The notes: a model not told the origin generated them from the letters alone. Shown: positions 9,147-18,930, numbered from the stretch's first letter. The stretch: 64,000 nucleotides of DNA from Bacteroidia bacterium (GCA_025999935.1 BNXY01000007.1:10143-74142), one strand, 5' to 3'. Numbers and translations: made by a program.

Positions 9147-9356
9147 ATCATTCAAATCATCAAGCGGAAAACCGGCATAATCGTCCTCCTCTCTGAAAAA
9201 ATTGAATTTTGCCTCTTGGTAAGACGAGGCGGCATAATAAGCCCCTTGCAATGGCTCAACAGTATCGTTTCGGTCATATTCCATATTGTTGGAAAACACC
9301 AAAATTTGGCTCATATTGGTGGATTTATCCCATAGGTTTTGCGAAAGGAATAGCAT
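9147..9356 (-). pseudogene. Short coding fragment upstream of the IS110 remnant, possibly HsdR N-terminus
   Basis: The - strand frame encodes 'QILVFSNNMEYDRND' and 'EPLQGAYYAASSYQEAKFN', followed by 'FREEDD', joined directly to IS110 sequence. It resembles from memory a segment of the N-terminal nuclease domain of type I restriction R subunits (HSDR_N), but it is too short to be sure. Stops lie just upstream in frame (TGA at 9363-9365). I read it as the target gene fragment left where the IS inserted and then decayed. Confidence 0.3.
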
Positions 9357-9439
9357 TGTCTTTCAACCTCTCTATCGTATTTATTATCTTTTGTTTCGGA
9401 TTCTTGTCCAAAGAGTACTGGAAGATAGTTTTTTCTGCA

Positions 9440-10330
9440 CTATCTTTTTTGATTTAAAAACTGTGTAAACTCCTCCAAAGACTGTTGCAAAACTTCTTTC
9501 GGAATAAGTTGCCGTTTGTATTCTGCAATCATTGTCGGGCTTAGGCTACGACTCATAGCGTATTCAACTACGCTTCGGTCAGCCTCTTGGCAAAGTAAAA
9601 TACCAATGCTTGGATTTTCGACTTTGAATGTAGAACTACCCACCTGCAATGAATATTCTTTATCAACAAACAGAAAATCTTTTCCCAATTCGAGAACAAA
9701 ATCTTTCATGTTGTCTAAGATACTGTTTTGCAGCCGTTTTTCGGAATGTTTTTGCGGCAGTCCCAAAAAATCTACAAAGACAGCATCTTTAAGCATCGGA
9801 GCAGCTTGCGGATAAATATCTTTTAGTCCTTTGGAAAAATTATGTTTGTCGCCTGTCAGAGAAGCAAACGTGTTATTCTTGAGACAGCGCAGCATTTCTC
9901 TTTTGTTCAATCGTTCTCTGTGTGCATAAAGTACATAAAAGATACGTTCTTCAATTGTATTACAAGTGTTAAGTATCTCATAATGATTTGATAACGTGGT
10001 TAAATTTAGAAAGTTTGGAAATTGTGCAGATTCAATCTGCACAATTTGAACTGATTCTATTTGTCCAACCCCTGACTGGACAATTTCCGCTTCTGTAATT
10101 TGTGCAGTTCCTGACTGCACAAATTGGTTAAGTTTTAATTTTTCAACATATTGCAAAAATTCAGGTGAAGAATAAGTATCATAAAGCGCAACCATAACAT
10201 AAGCTCCCACTTCCCAAGCGGTAAGCAAATTTTCGTTGTTCACAGTTTGCAAGGCGCGGGAGCGATGCAAAGCAATGATTCCGTGAACTTGCTGAAATTC
10301 CTGTGTTGCGATGCTATTGGTGTTATTCAT
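9440..10330 (-). CDS. YhcG/DUF1016-like protein lacking the PD-(D/E)XK catalytic core
   Basis: A 296-residue protein of the YhcG (DUF1016) family. The N-terminal part 'HGIIALHRSRALQTVNNENL' and the C-terminal blocks 'VFVDFLGLPQKHSEKRLQNS', 'FVLELGKDFLFVDKEYSLQV' and 'ENPSIGILLCQEADRSVVEY' are family-typical. Between 'GSSTFK' and 'VENPSIGILL' the usual ~45 residues with the catalytic Asp and Glu-x-Lys are missing, in frame. Residues ~69-110 are encoded by three short palindromes. The gene overlaps the stop of the upstream HTH gene (ATGA at 10327-10330), the usual HTH-YhcG arrangement. It is probably expressed but nuclease-dead, or it is an early pseudogene. Confidence 0.72.
   Translation of the reverse strand: MNNTNSIATQEFQQVHGIIALHRSRALQTVNNENLLTAWEVGAYVMVALYDTYSSPEFLQYVEKLKLNQFVQSGTAQITEAEIVQSGVGQIESVQIVQIESAQFPNFLNLTTLSNHYEILNTCNTIEERIFYVLYAHRERLNKREMLRCLKNNTFASLTGDKHNFSKGLKDIYPQAAPMLKDAVFVDFLGLPQKHSEKRLQNSILDNMKDFVLELGKDFLFVDKEYSLQVGSSTFKVENPSIGILLCQEADRSVVEYAMSRSLSPTMIAEYKRQLIPKEVLQQSLEEFTQFLNQKR
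10019..10125 (-). repeat. Three coding palindromes inside the yhcG-like gene
   Basis: 10019-10047 is a 29-bp nearly perfect palindrome around TGTGCAGATT/AATCTGCACA. 10061-10083 has arms TTGTCCA/TGGACAA. 10097-10125 has arms AATTTGTGCAGT/ACTGCACAAATT. All three are read through in frame and encode the repetitive 'VQSGTAQI', 'VQSGVGQI' and 'VQIESAQF' segments. Confidence 0.8.
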
Positions 10331-10614
10331 TTCCTGTTTATATATTTTTTAGCAATATCCAAAGCACTATTTGCAACCTCCTTTTCATCCGCAACTGCAA
10401 TAACAACTTGGTCAGCCACCCAAAGCGTAAGCAACTCCGTTGGATCAGCCTGCAGCAAATCCGCAAGGATAAATACTTGCTTGCGTTTGGCACGACGGTC
10501 GCCACGTTCTATTTTGCTATACATGGGCGTATCTATTTCCAATGCTGCGGCTAATTGTCTTTGAAGCAACTGTTTTTCTTCCCTTATTTGTCTTATTCTT
10601 TCACCAAATAACAT
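10327..10614 (-). CDS. XRE-family HTH regulator paired with yhcG
   Basis: A 95-residue Cro/CI-type helix-turn-helix protein. The open frame extends to 10668, but the start is placed at ATG 10614 because 'MLFGERIRQIREEKQLLQRQ' is the standard beginning of this Bacteroidota family. The HTH is 'LQRQLAAALEIDTPMYSKIE', followed by 'RGDRRAKRKQVFILADLL'. It overlaps the yhcG-like gene by 4 bp. Such regulators normally control the adjacent nuclease gene. It looks intact, unlike its partner. Confidence 0.85.
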   Translation of the reverse strand: MLFGERIRQIREEKQLLQRQLAAALEIDTPMYSKIERGDRRAKRKQVFILADLLQADPTELLTLWVADQVVIAVADEKEVANSALDIAKKYINRK

Positions 10615-10895
10615 ACCATTCTTTTTTTGCTTGACTGTTTTATTTTTGAATTGTCTAATTTCGGACAAAAATACTGAAAATAATTCATTCTATCGGCAAA
10701 TATTCAAAATAAGTTATCAACGGCAACCATGCATACACAATACGAGGATGATATCAAAAGCATTTGCACCTGTATCGGATGAAGTATTGATAATCCTTTT
10801 TGATAACCGGTTAATTCACAGATAAAAGCTTGCAAACTCATCTATTCGGCGCCCAATTCCCTAACATTATGCAGGTAAAACAATACTCTTTTCTA

Positions 10896-13800
10896 CTACT
10901 CCAATAAACTACTTGGTGGAATATTAAACCGTTTGGTAAAACACCGGGTAAAATATTTCGGGTCGTTAAATCCTACTTCGTAAGCAATTTGCGAAATGTT
11001 CATGTTTCTCGTAACCCGGTTTTTATGGATCAACTCATTGGCAATATTCAGCCGGTAGTTACGGATAAATTGACCGATGGACTGTCCGACAATATTTTGC
11101 ATCTTTTTGTTGAGCAAGCTTTTGCTGATTCCCATCGCTTCAATAAAATCGGAAGATTCATAATAAGGATTTTGATAGTTGTCCCGAATTACTTCCAATA
11201 CTTTGCGCATAAACTTCTCATCGCTGGACTCTTCTTCCATTTGCAGCGCCTCAATTTTCATATTTTCTGCGAATTGTTGTTGATAACGTTTCCGGTTTTC
11301 AAGGATATTGGAAATGCGAGTAAGTAATAATTCTTCATTAAACGGCTTCATAATATATTCGTCCACTCCGGCATGATAACTTTCGATACGCGCCTCCTGA
11401 GCGGTTTTGGCGGTAAGCATCAAAAACGGAATGTGCGAAATGGCGAAATTTTCTTTCACTTTGCGGGAAAGTTCCAAGCCGTCCATGACCGGCATCATCC
11501 AGTCGCTGATAATAAAATCTACATTATGAACGGATAACAGGGAAAGCGCTTGGGCTCCGTTTCCGGCCTCTAAAATATTGTATTGTTCCGAGAGAATGGA
11601 GTGCATGTAACTGCGCATATCCTTGTTGTCTTCTACAATCAGGATGGTCAATTTGCCCGGAGCAAAATGAGCGGGTACATGCTCTTCTACAATGCCGGTG
11701 GGCAAGGAAGCCGTTTTCGTGTCGGCATCGTTCGGACGGAATCCTTCTTCGCGCAGCAAAGGCAGGCTAACATAAAATGTACAACCGTTTTTCCGGTTGT
11801 TTTTTACATGAATCGTTCCGCCTTGCAATTGCACAATCCGCTCACAGAGATACAAACCGATGCCTGTTCCGCTTTGCCCGTAAATAGGAAATTTGACATG
11901 ATTCCTCGATTGATAGAAACAGTCGAATATTTTGGCAATATCTTCTTCTGCAATGCCTGTTCCTGTGTCTTTGATACTCAGGAATAAAGTTTCTTTTTGT
12001 GTCGTGCGGTCGATAAATGAGGCGGCATAGAGGCTGACAATTCCGCCGTCGGGCGTGAATTTTACCGCATTAGAAAGCAAATTCATCAGGACTTTCTGCA
12101 TGGCGTCCTGGTCAAACAAAATATCCGGCTCATGCAGGCGGTAGAATTTTTCAATCCGGATATTCCGGTTTTTGGCAAAAACTTCCAAAGGAAGGAGCAG
12201 CGAATTTATAAAATTTAAGAAATTTCCTTTGATATGTACGATTTCCAGTTTGCCGGATTCTACTTTACGGAAATCCATCAACTGATTGACTAACGACAGC
12301 AGGTATTTTGAATTTCGCTCCACAAAATTCAACTGTTCGATTACCAGCGGATTTTTGCTCAGCTTCAAAGCGCGTTCGATGGGTCCGATAATCAAGGTAA
12401 TCGGTGTACGAAATTCATGGGTAATATTGGTAAAAAACGCTAATTTGTCGATAGTCAGTTCCTGAACTTTTTCCGACATTTCAATCAACTCTTTTTTTTG
12501 TCGCGTAATTTTTTCGTTTTGCTGATTTTTTAACAGGCGAATACGCCGTTTATACAAATAGAGGATACTGCACCCTGTCAGGAAAATCATCAGCAAAATA
12601 AACCAGATGGTTTTGTAAAAAAACGGACTGACAATAATCTTCAGTTCCGTGACCGGAATATCACCCTCTGTCGTCCCTTCGGGAATGTATTTTACCTGAA
12701 AAGAATATGCTCCCGGCGGAAGATTGGTATAACCGGCAAAACGGCGGGTAGCAGGTACATCCACCCATTGGTCGTCGAAACCCTGTAAGCGGTAGCTATA
12801 AACTGCCGAAACCTGCGGTTCTATATTCAATGTGGAAAATTCCAATGAGAATGATTTATCGCTTTCATGCAAATACAAAGCGCCGGCTATGGATATATCG
12901 GTATCAATATATTTATCTCCGGGCAATATTTCTTCATTGGCTACCCACAAGCGCGTAAGAACAACCTTTCCGGTTTGATTTCTCGCAATCAAGCGGTTGG
13001 CGTCAATAGCAACCAATCCGTTGAGTCCGCCGAAGTAAAGAATACCGGTATGGGAGCGGCAATAGGCATTCCAATAAAACTGATTGCATGCCAATCCGTC
13101 TTCTTTGGTATAATTCGTAAACCGGTTGGTTGCCGAATCAAAACAAGACAATCCGTTATTTGTACTGATCCACAAATGTCCCTTTTCATCGCCCAAAATT
13201 CCTTTTATATTGTTGTTTATCAATCCCTGTTTTGTAGTATAAGATACAAAAGAGCCTGAACCGTTCTTTTCCGGCAGGTATTTATAAATCCCGTATCCAT
13301 TGCTTCCCAGCCACAAAACGCCGTCGTCCGACTGGTAAAAACAAGTAATCTTTTCTATTAAATGCGATTGGGGATCATCTAATTTGTATTTTAAATAACG
13401 GTAAGAAAACCGGTTGTCGGAGCGGGAATGTAAATCAATAATGTAAACCCCTTCCATACATCCCATCCACAACTGTCCTTGCCGGTCGATGATCGAACCG
13501 ACGACTCCGTGTATCGTTTCCACAATATTTTCGGGAAAAGGCATAATGAGCTTTTCTGTTGAAAGGTCGTAAAAGAAAATGCCCGGATTGCAACCGATCC
13601 ACATACCATTATTGATGGAATCGTAGCAAAGAGCGCCCACAAAATCAACCGAAAAACCCGGATTCGTTTGTGTGGAAATATATTTTATCGCAGGACGTTC
13701 GGGGTGTCCTAATTCAAACAGATTCATCCCGTTTCCCCACGTGCCTATCCATAAATGATTGTTCTTGTCTGCGGTAATGGCGCTTACCGAATTATGGCTC

Positions 13801-15041
13801 AGCCGGGAAGACGATTCGGCGACATAATGCGTAAATTGATTGCTGCCGGGACTTTTTCGATTGACGCCGCCTTCTACCGTGCCCACCCACAAATAGCCGT
13901 TTTTATCTTCATAAATAGCATTTACCGGGTTTTTGGACAGACTGTATGGATCATTCTGGTTATAAATAAAATTGTGAACCGATAATTTTTTCGGAGTCAC
14001 TTTGTTGATGCCTCCCGTTTCGGTACCTACCCAAAGAATATCCCCGTCCACCAATAAACAATTAACAAAATTGGAATTAAGACTGCTCTGGGTAAGCGTA
14101 TTATCTTGCGTGACGGGTTCAAAGTCGTCAGTAATCGGATTATAAATATTAATACCATTTAGTGTACTCACAATCAACTGTTTGTCATTTGTAATCGCTA
14201 AATCGGTTACATAGTTTTGTGAAAGCGAAGATTCTCGGTCTTTTTCATAATGGTATTGTTTAATCAGTTCTTTGTTACGGTTATAGCGGATAAGTCCCCG
14301 GTCGGTGCCTATCCACACATCTCCTTCTTTCGCTTTAAAAACAGAGATAAAAACGCCTTCTTCCAATTGTAAAAAAGGAGCGACAAGGCTGGGTTTTAAT
14401 GTCCGGTTGTCGCCTTGATACAGTTTATAGACCCCGTTTCCCAATCCCGCCCAAATATTTCCGTCTTCGTCCACATCTTGCAAGGCTATCGCCGAAACCT
14501 TCAATGGAATGGATGCAAGTGTATAAATTTCCGCAATATCTCCCTTGGAATTAAACCGTATCTTGTGCAAAGAATCGCCGCAATACATCCAAATACATCC
14601 TTTCGAATCTTTCAATACGGCAATAGCCTGTTGATTGCTTATATCCGCAAATATTCCGGTCGGATCGTGCGGAATAACCTGCTGTACAATAGCCGGATCC
14701 AGAATATCTATTCCTCCTTCGGAAGCAATCCACAAACGTCCGAAATCGTCTTCGCATACATTCCGGATAAAATTACTTTTCAGTTGAACCCGGGTTGTAT
14801 TCGTATTATAATGTGTAAATTCGTAGCCATCGTAACGGGACAGTCCTCCACCGCTGGTAGAAATCCAGAGGAAACCCCGTTTGTCTTTGTAAATATCATC
14901 AATATAGTTGTGCAACAAACCGTTATCCATCATAATATAGGTAATATTGTTGCGCGTAGAAAACAATTCTTGCGTCCAAACCGTATTCACTTCTAAAACG
15001 AACGAAGCAAAAAGCAACAAACCGTATCTGAATATCTTCAT
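10896..15041 (-). CDS. Hybrid two-component system protein (HTCS) for arabinan-type polysaccharide use
   Basis: A 1381-residue one-protein two-component system. Order: signal peptide; a large periplasmic sensor of Reg_prop beta-propeller repeats (many 'G.LW.GT..G' units, e.g. 'DKRGFLWISTSGGGLSRYDG') and a Y_Y_Y domain to about residue 800; one membrane helix near 805-825 ('TIWFILLMIFLTGCSILYLY'); HisKA with the phospho-histidine in 'NITHEFRTPITL' near 874; HATPase ('GTGIGLYLCERI'); a receiver domain with the Asp in 'FIISDWMMPVMDG' near 1180; and a C-terminal AraC HTH to 1381. The sensor binds oligosaccharide in the periplasm and the AraC domain activates genes. It is divergent from the GH43-GH51 pair, so an arabinose-containing glycan is the likely inducer. 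No susCD pair is in the window. Confidence 0.93.
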   Translation of the reverse strand: MKIFRYGLLLFASFVLEVNTVWTQELFSTRNNITYIMMDNGLLHNYIDDIYKDKRGFLWISTSGGGLSRYDGYEFTHYNTNTTRVQLKSNFIRNVCEDDFGRLWIASEGGIDILDPAIVQQVIPHDPTGIFADISNQQAIAVLKDSKGCIWMYCGDSLHKIRFNSKGDIAEIYTLASIPLKVSAIALQDVDEDGNIWAGLGNGVYKLYQGDNRTLKPSLVAPFLQLEEGVFISVFKAKEGDVWIGTDRGLIRYNRNKELIKQYHYEKDRESSLSQNYVTDLAITNDKQLIVSTLNGINIYNPITDDFEPVTQDNTLTQSSLNSNFVNCLLVDGDILWVGTETGGINKVTPKKLSVHNFIYNQNDPYSLSKNPVNAIYEDKNGYLWVGTVEGGVNRKSPGSNQFTHYVAESSSRLSHNSVSAITADKNNHLWIGTWGNGMNLFELGHPERPAIKYISTQTNPGFSVDFVGALCYDSINNGMWIGCNPGIFFYDLSTEKLIMPFPENIVETIHGVVGSIIDRQGQLWMGCMEGVYIIDLHSRSDNRFSYRYLKYKLDDPQSHLIEKITCFYQSDDGVLWLGSNGYGIYKYLPEKNGSGSFVSYTTKQGLINNNIKGILGDEKGHLWISTNNGLSCFDSATNRFTNYTKEDGLACNQFYWNAYCRSHTGILYFGGLNGLVAIDANRLIARNQTGKVVLTRLWVANEEILPGDKYIDTDISIAGALYLHESDKSFSLEFSTLNIEPQVSAVYSYRLQGFDDQWVDVPATRRFAGYTNLPPGAYSFQVKYIPEGTTEGDIPVTELKIIVSPFFYKTIWFILLMIFLTGCSILYLYKRRIRLLKNQQNEKITRQKKELIEMSEKVQELTIDKLAFFTNITHEFRTPITLIIGPIERALKLSKNPLVIEQLNFVERNSKYLLSLVNQLMDFRKVESGKLEIVHIKGNFLNFINSLLLPLEVFAKNRNIRIEKFYRLHEPDILFDQDAMQKVLMNLLSNAVKFTPDGGIVSLYAASFIDRTTQKETLFLSIKDTGTGIAEEDIAKIFDCFYQSRNHVKFPIYGQSGTGIGLYLCERIVQLQGGTIHVKNNRKNGCTFYVSLPLLREEGFRPNDADTKTASLPTGIVEEHVPAHFAPGKLTILIVEDNKDMRSYMHSILSEQYNILEAGNGAQALSLLSVHNVDFIISDWMMPVMDGLELSRKVKENFAISHIPFLMLTAKTAQEARIESYHAGVDEYIMKPFNEELLLTRISNILENRKRYQQQFAENMKIEALQMEEESSDEKFMRKVLEVIRDNYQNPYYESSDFIEAMGISKSLLNKKMQNIVGQSIGQFIRNYRLNIANELIHKNRVTRNMNISQIAYEVGFNDPKYFTRCFTKRFNIPPSSLLE

Positions 15042-15063
15042 AGCGTATTATTTTTCGTGAAAA

Positions 15064-15071
15064 CAAAAGTA
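15064..15071 (-). promoter_or_regulatory. Bacteroidota -7 box for the HTCS gene
   Basis: TACTTTTG on the - strand, 22 bp upstream of the HTCS start, fits the TAnnTTTG consensus. Confidence 0.6.
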
Positions 15072-15178
15072 AAATTTCAAACGTTAAGAATCAAGCATAA
15101 TTCGTTTTTTTTTATGGGTTGATTTGTTTTGTCCACCATTATTATTCAATAATCTACCTGCATAGTGGGTAGAAATCG

Positions 15179-15186
15179 TATTTTTG
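15179..15186 (+). promoter_or_regulatory. Bacteroidota -7 box for the GH43 gene
   Basis: TATTTTTG, 23 bp before ATG 15210. Its position inside the longer open frame supports choosing 15210 and not 15165 as the GH43 start. Confidence 0.6.
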
Positions 15187-15209
15187 CAGGAAAAAAAGTA
15201 TTGACGACA

Positions 15210-16703
15210 ATGAATAAAAAAGTATTGACAGGGCTTATCGCACTGATTTTTCTTCTATCTTGTAGTAAACAGATCGTTTTTGTTCCGGTTGATTCCGTAA
15301 ATTCATGGAAAGATGACTACAAGTCTGTATCTAAAATGGAAAATTACCGGGAATGGGGTACCTACAACGTTCACGACCCGGCATGTAAAAAGTTGGGCGA
15401 ATACTATTATATGTATTCAACAGACGCTATTTATGTAGATTTTTCAGAAAGAAGAAGCGAAGTCAGAGAGCGGCCAATCCCGTCGGGATACATACAAGTA
15501 CGCCGTTCCAAAGACTTGATCGACTGGGAATTTACCGGTTGGGCTTTTCCCGAAATTCCGGACGAAGCCGTGCAATGGGTGCGCAGCCATGCTGATGGAA
15601 AAGGAGCTACAAACATTTGGGCGCCTTATATTACTCAACACGGAGATACCTACCGGCTTTATTATTGTGTGTCTGCTTTCGGACGAAAAGCTTCTTATCT
15701 TGGGTTGGCAGAATCGACTTCTCCCGAAGGGCCTTGGATACAAAAAGGCTGTGTGGTGAAAACCAATGATGATAGCCCGATGAATGCCATTGACCCCACA
15801 ATTATTACAGATGTGGAAAACGGTAAAATCTGGATGTGCTACGGTTCTTTCTTCGGTGGATTGTATGGCGTGGAATTGGATACGGAAACGGGTTTGACAA
15901 AGACAGCCGACGATCAGGGACATCTGATTGCCCGCCGGGCGAATTACAGAATAGACAACTTGGAAGCGCCGGAAATTATTTATCATCCGGAATTGAAAAA
16001 ATATTTTCTGTTTGTCTCTTACGACCCTTTGATGACCACTTACAATGTGCGGGTAGGGCGTTCGGACAAACCGGAAGGTCCTTACTTCGATTTTACCGGA
16101 CAAAATTTAAGCGACACGACCAATAATTTTCCGATTTTGACTTCTCCCTACCGGTTCGATAATCATCCGGGATGGGCAGGTACCGGGCATTGCGGCGTGT
16201 TAATGGCGGAGGACGGACGTTTTTTCATGTTTCATCAAGCGCGCTTATCTCCTCAAAATGCGATGATGGATTTACATGTAAGGCAGGTGTTTTTCACGCC
16301 CGACGGTTGGCCTGTCGTTTCGCCCGAACGGTACACCGGAAGCCAACTGCAACAGTTGAAACCGGCGGATTTAATCGGCGAATGGGAAATAATACGAGTG
16401 CTGGAACCTAATAGGGAGCGCAAATTAGAGGCAGGGCAAGTCCTTCCCGGTGAAGGCGGACTGAACGAAAAAGAATGGAACCTGTCTGTGCATCTGGTAT
16501 TTACCAAAGACGGAATCATCGAAGAAAAAGGGAAATGGAATTTTTCCGGACAACAACAATTGTTGAGTCTGCATTTGGAAGGAGAACCTATTGATAATAT
16601 CTTTGTCTTTCCCGGACAGGATTGGGAAAATGAAAAAGCAACCATTCTTTTTACCGGCCTGGATAAAAACGGGCGTTCTATCTGGGGAAAAAGAATCAAA
16701 TAA
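15210..16703 (+). CDS. GH43 glycoside hydrolase, probable endo-arabinanase lipoprotein
   Basis: A 497-residue protein starting at ATG 15210 (an upstream in-frame ATG at 15165 overlaps the promoter box). A lipoprotein signal is clear: 'MNKKVLTGLIALIFLLSC', with lipobox LLSC. GH43 five-bladed propeller residues are visible: general base Asp in 'NVHDPACKK', the second Asp in 'AIDPTIITD' and the acid Glu in 'LEAPEIIYHP'. The pattern is closest to endo-1,5-alpha-arabinanases. The C-terminal ~120 residues ('LIGEWEIIRVLEPN...') look like a lipocalin-like or beta-sandwich domain. Predicted location: surface or periplasm, membrane-anchored. It lies 10 bp before the GH51 gene and is divergent from the HTCS regulator. 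Confidence 0.88.
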   Translation: MNKKVLTGLIALIFLLSCSKQIVFVPVDSVNSWKDDYKSVSKMENYREWGTYNVHDPACKKLGEYYYMYSTDAIYVDFSERRSEVRERPIPSGYIQVRRSKDLIDWEFTGWAFPEIPDEAVQWVRSHADGKGATNIWAPYITQHGDTYRLYYCVSAFGRKASYLGLAESTSPEGPWIQKGCVVKTNDDSPMNAIDPTIITDVENGKIWMCYGSFFGGLYGVELDTETGLTKTADDQGHLIARRANYRIDNLEAPEIIYHPELKKYFLFVSYDPLMTTYNVRVGRSDKPEGPYFDFTGQNLSDTTNNFPILTSPYRFDNHPGWAGTGHCGVLMAEDGRFFMFHQARLSPQNAMMDLHVRQVFFTPDGWPVVSPERYTGSQLQQLKPADLIGEWEIIRVLEPNRERKLEAGQVLPGEGGLNEKEWNLSVHLVFTKDGIIEEKGKWNFSGQQQLLSLHLEGEPIDNIFVFPGQDWENEKATILFTGLDKNGRSIWGKRIK

Positions 16704-16713
16704 TCGAATAAAT

Positions 16714-18696
16714 ATGACAAACTACAAAACACTTTTTTTTGTTTTTGCCTTGTTCATTGGATGGACGGTAAATGCACAAGTCAATGAAATGTTCATTGAT
16801 ATTCAAAAACCGGGAGCGGTTATACAGCCGACCATGTACGGTTTGTTCTTTGAAGACATCAACTATGCTGCGGATGGCGGTTTATATGCCGAATTGGTCA
16901 AAAACCGTTCGTTCGAGTTTCCGCAAAACTTGATGGGTTGGCAAACTTTCGGTAAAGTGACTTTGCTCGATGATGGCCCTTTTGACCGGAATCCGCATTA
17001 TATCCGCTTGTCCGATCCCGGTCATCCCCATAAACGTACCGGCATTGAAAATGAAGGATATTTCGGTATTGGAGTAAAAAAAGGGGAAAGTTATCGTTTC
17101 TCGGTGTGGGCGCGATTACCGGAAGGAACGGATGCTTCCCGCCTGCGGATAGAATTGGTAAAACCCAACAGCAACAACGAAATTCACGCTTTTGCCACGC
17201 AGACTTTGACCATTGATTCCAAAGAATGGAAAAAATATCAACTCTTTTTGAAGCCGGAAATAACTGAAGCCAAATCGACGCTTCGTATTTTTCTGGATTC
17301 TCCCCATCCGGTGGATCTGGAACATGTTTCCCTTTTCCCCACAGATACCTGGCAAGGGCATGAAAACGGGCTTCGGAAAGATTTGGCGCAAGCTTTGGCT
17401 GACATTCATCCGGGAGCGTTTCGTTTCCCCGGCGGTTGTATTGTGGAAGGCACAGACTTGGATACCCGTTACAACTGGAAAAACACGATAGGTTTGGTAG
17501 AAAATCGTCCTTTGAATGAAAACCGTTGGAACTATACTTTTCCGCACCGTTTGTATTCCGATTATTATCAAAGTTACGGATTGGGCTTTTATGAGTTTTT
17601 CCTGTTGTCCGAAGAAATAGGAGCGGAACCGCTGCCCGTGCTGAGTTGCGGCTTGGCGTGCCAGTTCCAAAACGACAAACCGGAAGCCCATGTGCCTGTT
17701 CAAGAGTTAAATCCTTACATTCAGGATGCTTTGGATTTAATCGAGTTTGCGAATGGAGATATTCATTCTACCTGGGGCGCCATACGGGCGGAAATGGGAC
17801 ATCCGGCGCCTTTCAATCTAAAACTCATCGCCATTGGTAATGAACAGTGGGGGCCCGAATATCCCGAACATCTGGAACCTTTTGTAAAAGCGATTCGCAA
17901 GGCGCATCCCGAAATCCGGATTATCGGCAGTTCAGGTCCTGATTCGGAGGGGAAACAATTTGAATATCTCTGGCCCGAAATGAAACGATTGAAAGTGGAT
18001 TTGGTCGATGAACATTTTTACCGTCCCGAAACGTGGTTTCTCAGTCAGGGAGCGCGCTATGATAATTACGACCGGAAAGGGCCTGCCGTTTTTGCCGGAG
18101 AATATGCCTGTCACGGAAAGGGAAAAAAATGGAATCATTTTTACACTTCGCTCTTAGAAGCCGCTTTTATGACCGGTTTGGAACGCAATGCGGATATAGT
18201 GCAAATAGCCACTTATGCGCCCTTGTTTGCCCATGTGGAAGGCTGGCAATGGCGTCCGGATATGATTTGGTTCGACAATCTGAGCAGCGTACGCACGGTG
18301 AGTTATTATGTACAGCAACTTTTTTCGCATAATAAAGGAAGCAACGTCCTTCCTTTGACGATGAATCAAAAACCGGTAACCGGAGCGGAAGGACAAAACG
18401 GACTTTTTGCAAGCGCTGCCTGGGAGAAAAAAGACAATACGATTATCGTGAAAGTAGTAAACACTTCGGATAAAACGCAATCCGTTTCGCTGAATTTTTC
18501 CGGCTTGAAGAAAAAGGAGAGCCTGAGCGCCGGTCGTGTTATTCAACTCCATTCAACCGATTTGGATAAAGACAATACCTTGGAACAACCTTCCGCCATT
18601 GTTCCGCAGGAAAGCGCCGTAACCATCAATGGAAATGTATTTAAAGCTGAATTAGAGCCTTATACATTGGCAATTTATACATTTAAACTCAATTGA
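16714..18696 (+). CDS. GH51 alpha-L-arabinofuranosidase
   Basis: A 660-residue exported enzyme. ATG 16714 is chosen over the longer in-frame opening because it begins a classic signal peptide, 'MTNYKTLFFVFALFIGWTVN', ending AQ. The GH51 signature is clear: 'YGLFFEDINYAADGGLYAEL' at the mature N-terminus, acid/base Glu in 'IAIGNEQWGPEYP', nucleophile Glu in 'VFAGEYACHG' and a C-terminal beta-sandwich. It removes terminal arabinofuranose from arabinan or arabinoxylan fragments, complementing the GH43 endo-enzyme 10 bp upstream. An intrinsic terminator follows at 18758. Confidence 0.93.
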   Translation: MTNYKTLFFVFALFIGWTVNAQVNEMFIDIQKPGAVIQPTMYGLFFEDINYAADGGLYAELVKNRSFEFPQNLMGWQTFGKVTLLDDGPFDRNPHYIRLSDPGHPHKRTGIENEGYFGIGVKKGESYRFSVWARLPEGTDASRLRIELVKPNSNNEIHAFATQTLTIDSKEWKKYQLFLKPEITEAKSTLRIFLDSPHPVDLEHVSLFPTDTWQGHENGLRKDLAQALADIHPGAFRFPGGCIVEGTDLDTRYNWKNTIGLVENRPLNENRWNYTFPHRLYSDYYQSYGLGFYEFFLLSEEIGAEPLPVLSCGLACQFQNDKPEAHVPVQELNPYIQDALDLIEFANGDIHSTWGAIRAEMGHPAPFNLKLIAIGNEQWGPEYPEHLEPFVKAIRKAHPEIRIIGSSGPDSEGKQFEYLWPEMKRLKVDLVDEHFYRPETWFLSQGARYDNYDRKGPAVFAGEYACHGKGKKWNHFYTSLLEAAFMTGLERNADIVQIATYAPLFAHVEGWQWRPDMIWFDNLSSVRTVSYYVQQLFSHNKGSNVLPLTMNQKPVTGAEGQNGLFASAAWEKKDNTIIVKVVNTSDKTQSVSLNFSGLKKKESLSAGRVIQLHSTDLDKDNTLEQPSAIVPQESAVTINGNVFKAELEPYTLAIYTFKLN

Positions 18697-18757
18697 TTTG
18701 TCGTACACCCATTGATTTCAAATAGCCTGAAAAAATAACAGATTTTATTAAATAACA

Positions 18758-18804
18758 AAGGGGCTAAAACCGGAAATAATTCCTAATTTTAGCCCCTTAA
18801 TTTT
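18758..18804 (+). terminator. Intrinsic terminator after the GH51 gene
   Basis: A 12-bp perfect stem, AAGGGGCTAAAA (18758-18769) with its complement at 18787-18798, followed by a T-rich run. It separates the glycoside hydrolase operon from the convergent tRNA. Confidence 0.8.
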
Positions 18805-18806
18805 TG

Positions 18807-18893
18807 CGGAAGCGGCGAGATTCGAACTCGCGGTACAGTTACCCGTACGTCAGTTTAGCAAACTGGTGGTTTCAGCCACTCACCCACACTTCC
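18807..18893 (-). tRNA. tRNA-Ser, anticodon GCU
   Basis: On the - strand a complete serine-type tRNA of 87 nt: acceptor GGAAGTG pairing with CGCTTCC, a D-arm with GAGTGGCTGAAACC, an anticodon loop TTGCTAA giving anticodon GCU, a long variable arm typical of class II tRNAs (GTACGGGTAACTGTAC), and TPsiC GTTCGAATC. The 3' CCA is not encoded. A TATCTTTG box lies upstream on the same strand. Confidence 0.93.
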
Positions 18894-18930
18894 AAGGCTC
18901 ATGCTGACCTCATTCTTTCGAATTGCGGTG

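Noticed and set aside
15165..15209. An upstream in-frame ATG for the GH43 gene.
   Set aside because: It would place the promoter box inside the coding sequence and hide the clear lipoprotein signal that starts at 15210.
16591..16713. The long N-terminal extension of the GH51 frame.
   Set aside because: It overlaps the end of the GH43 gene, and the signal peptide begins at ATG 16714.
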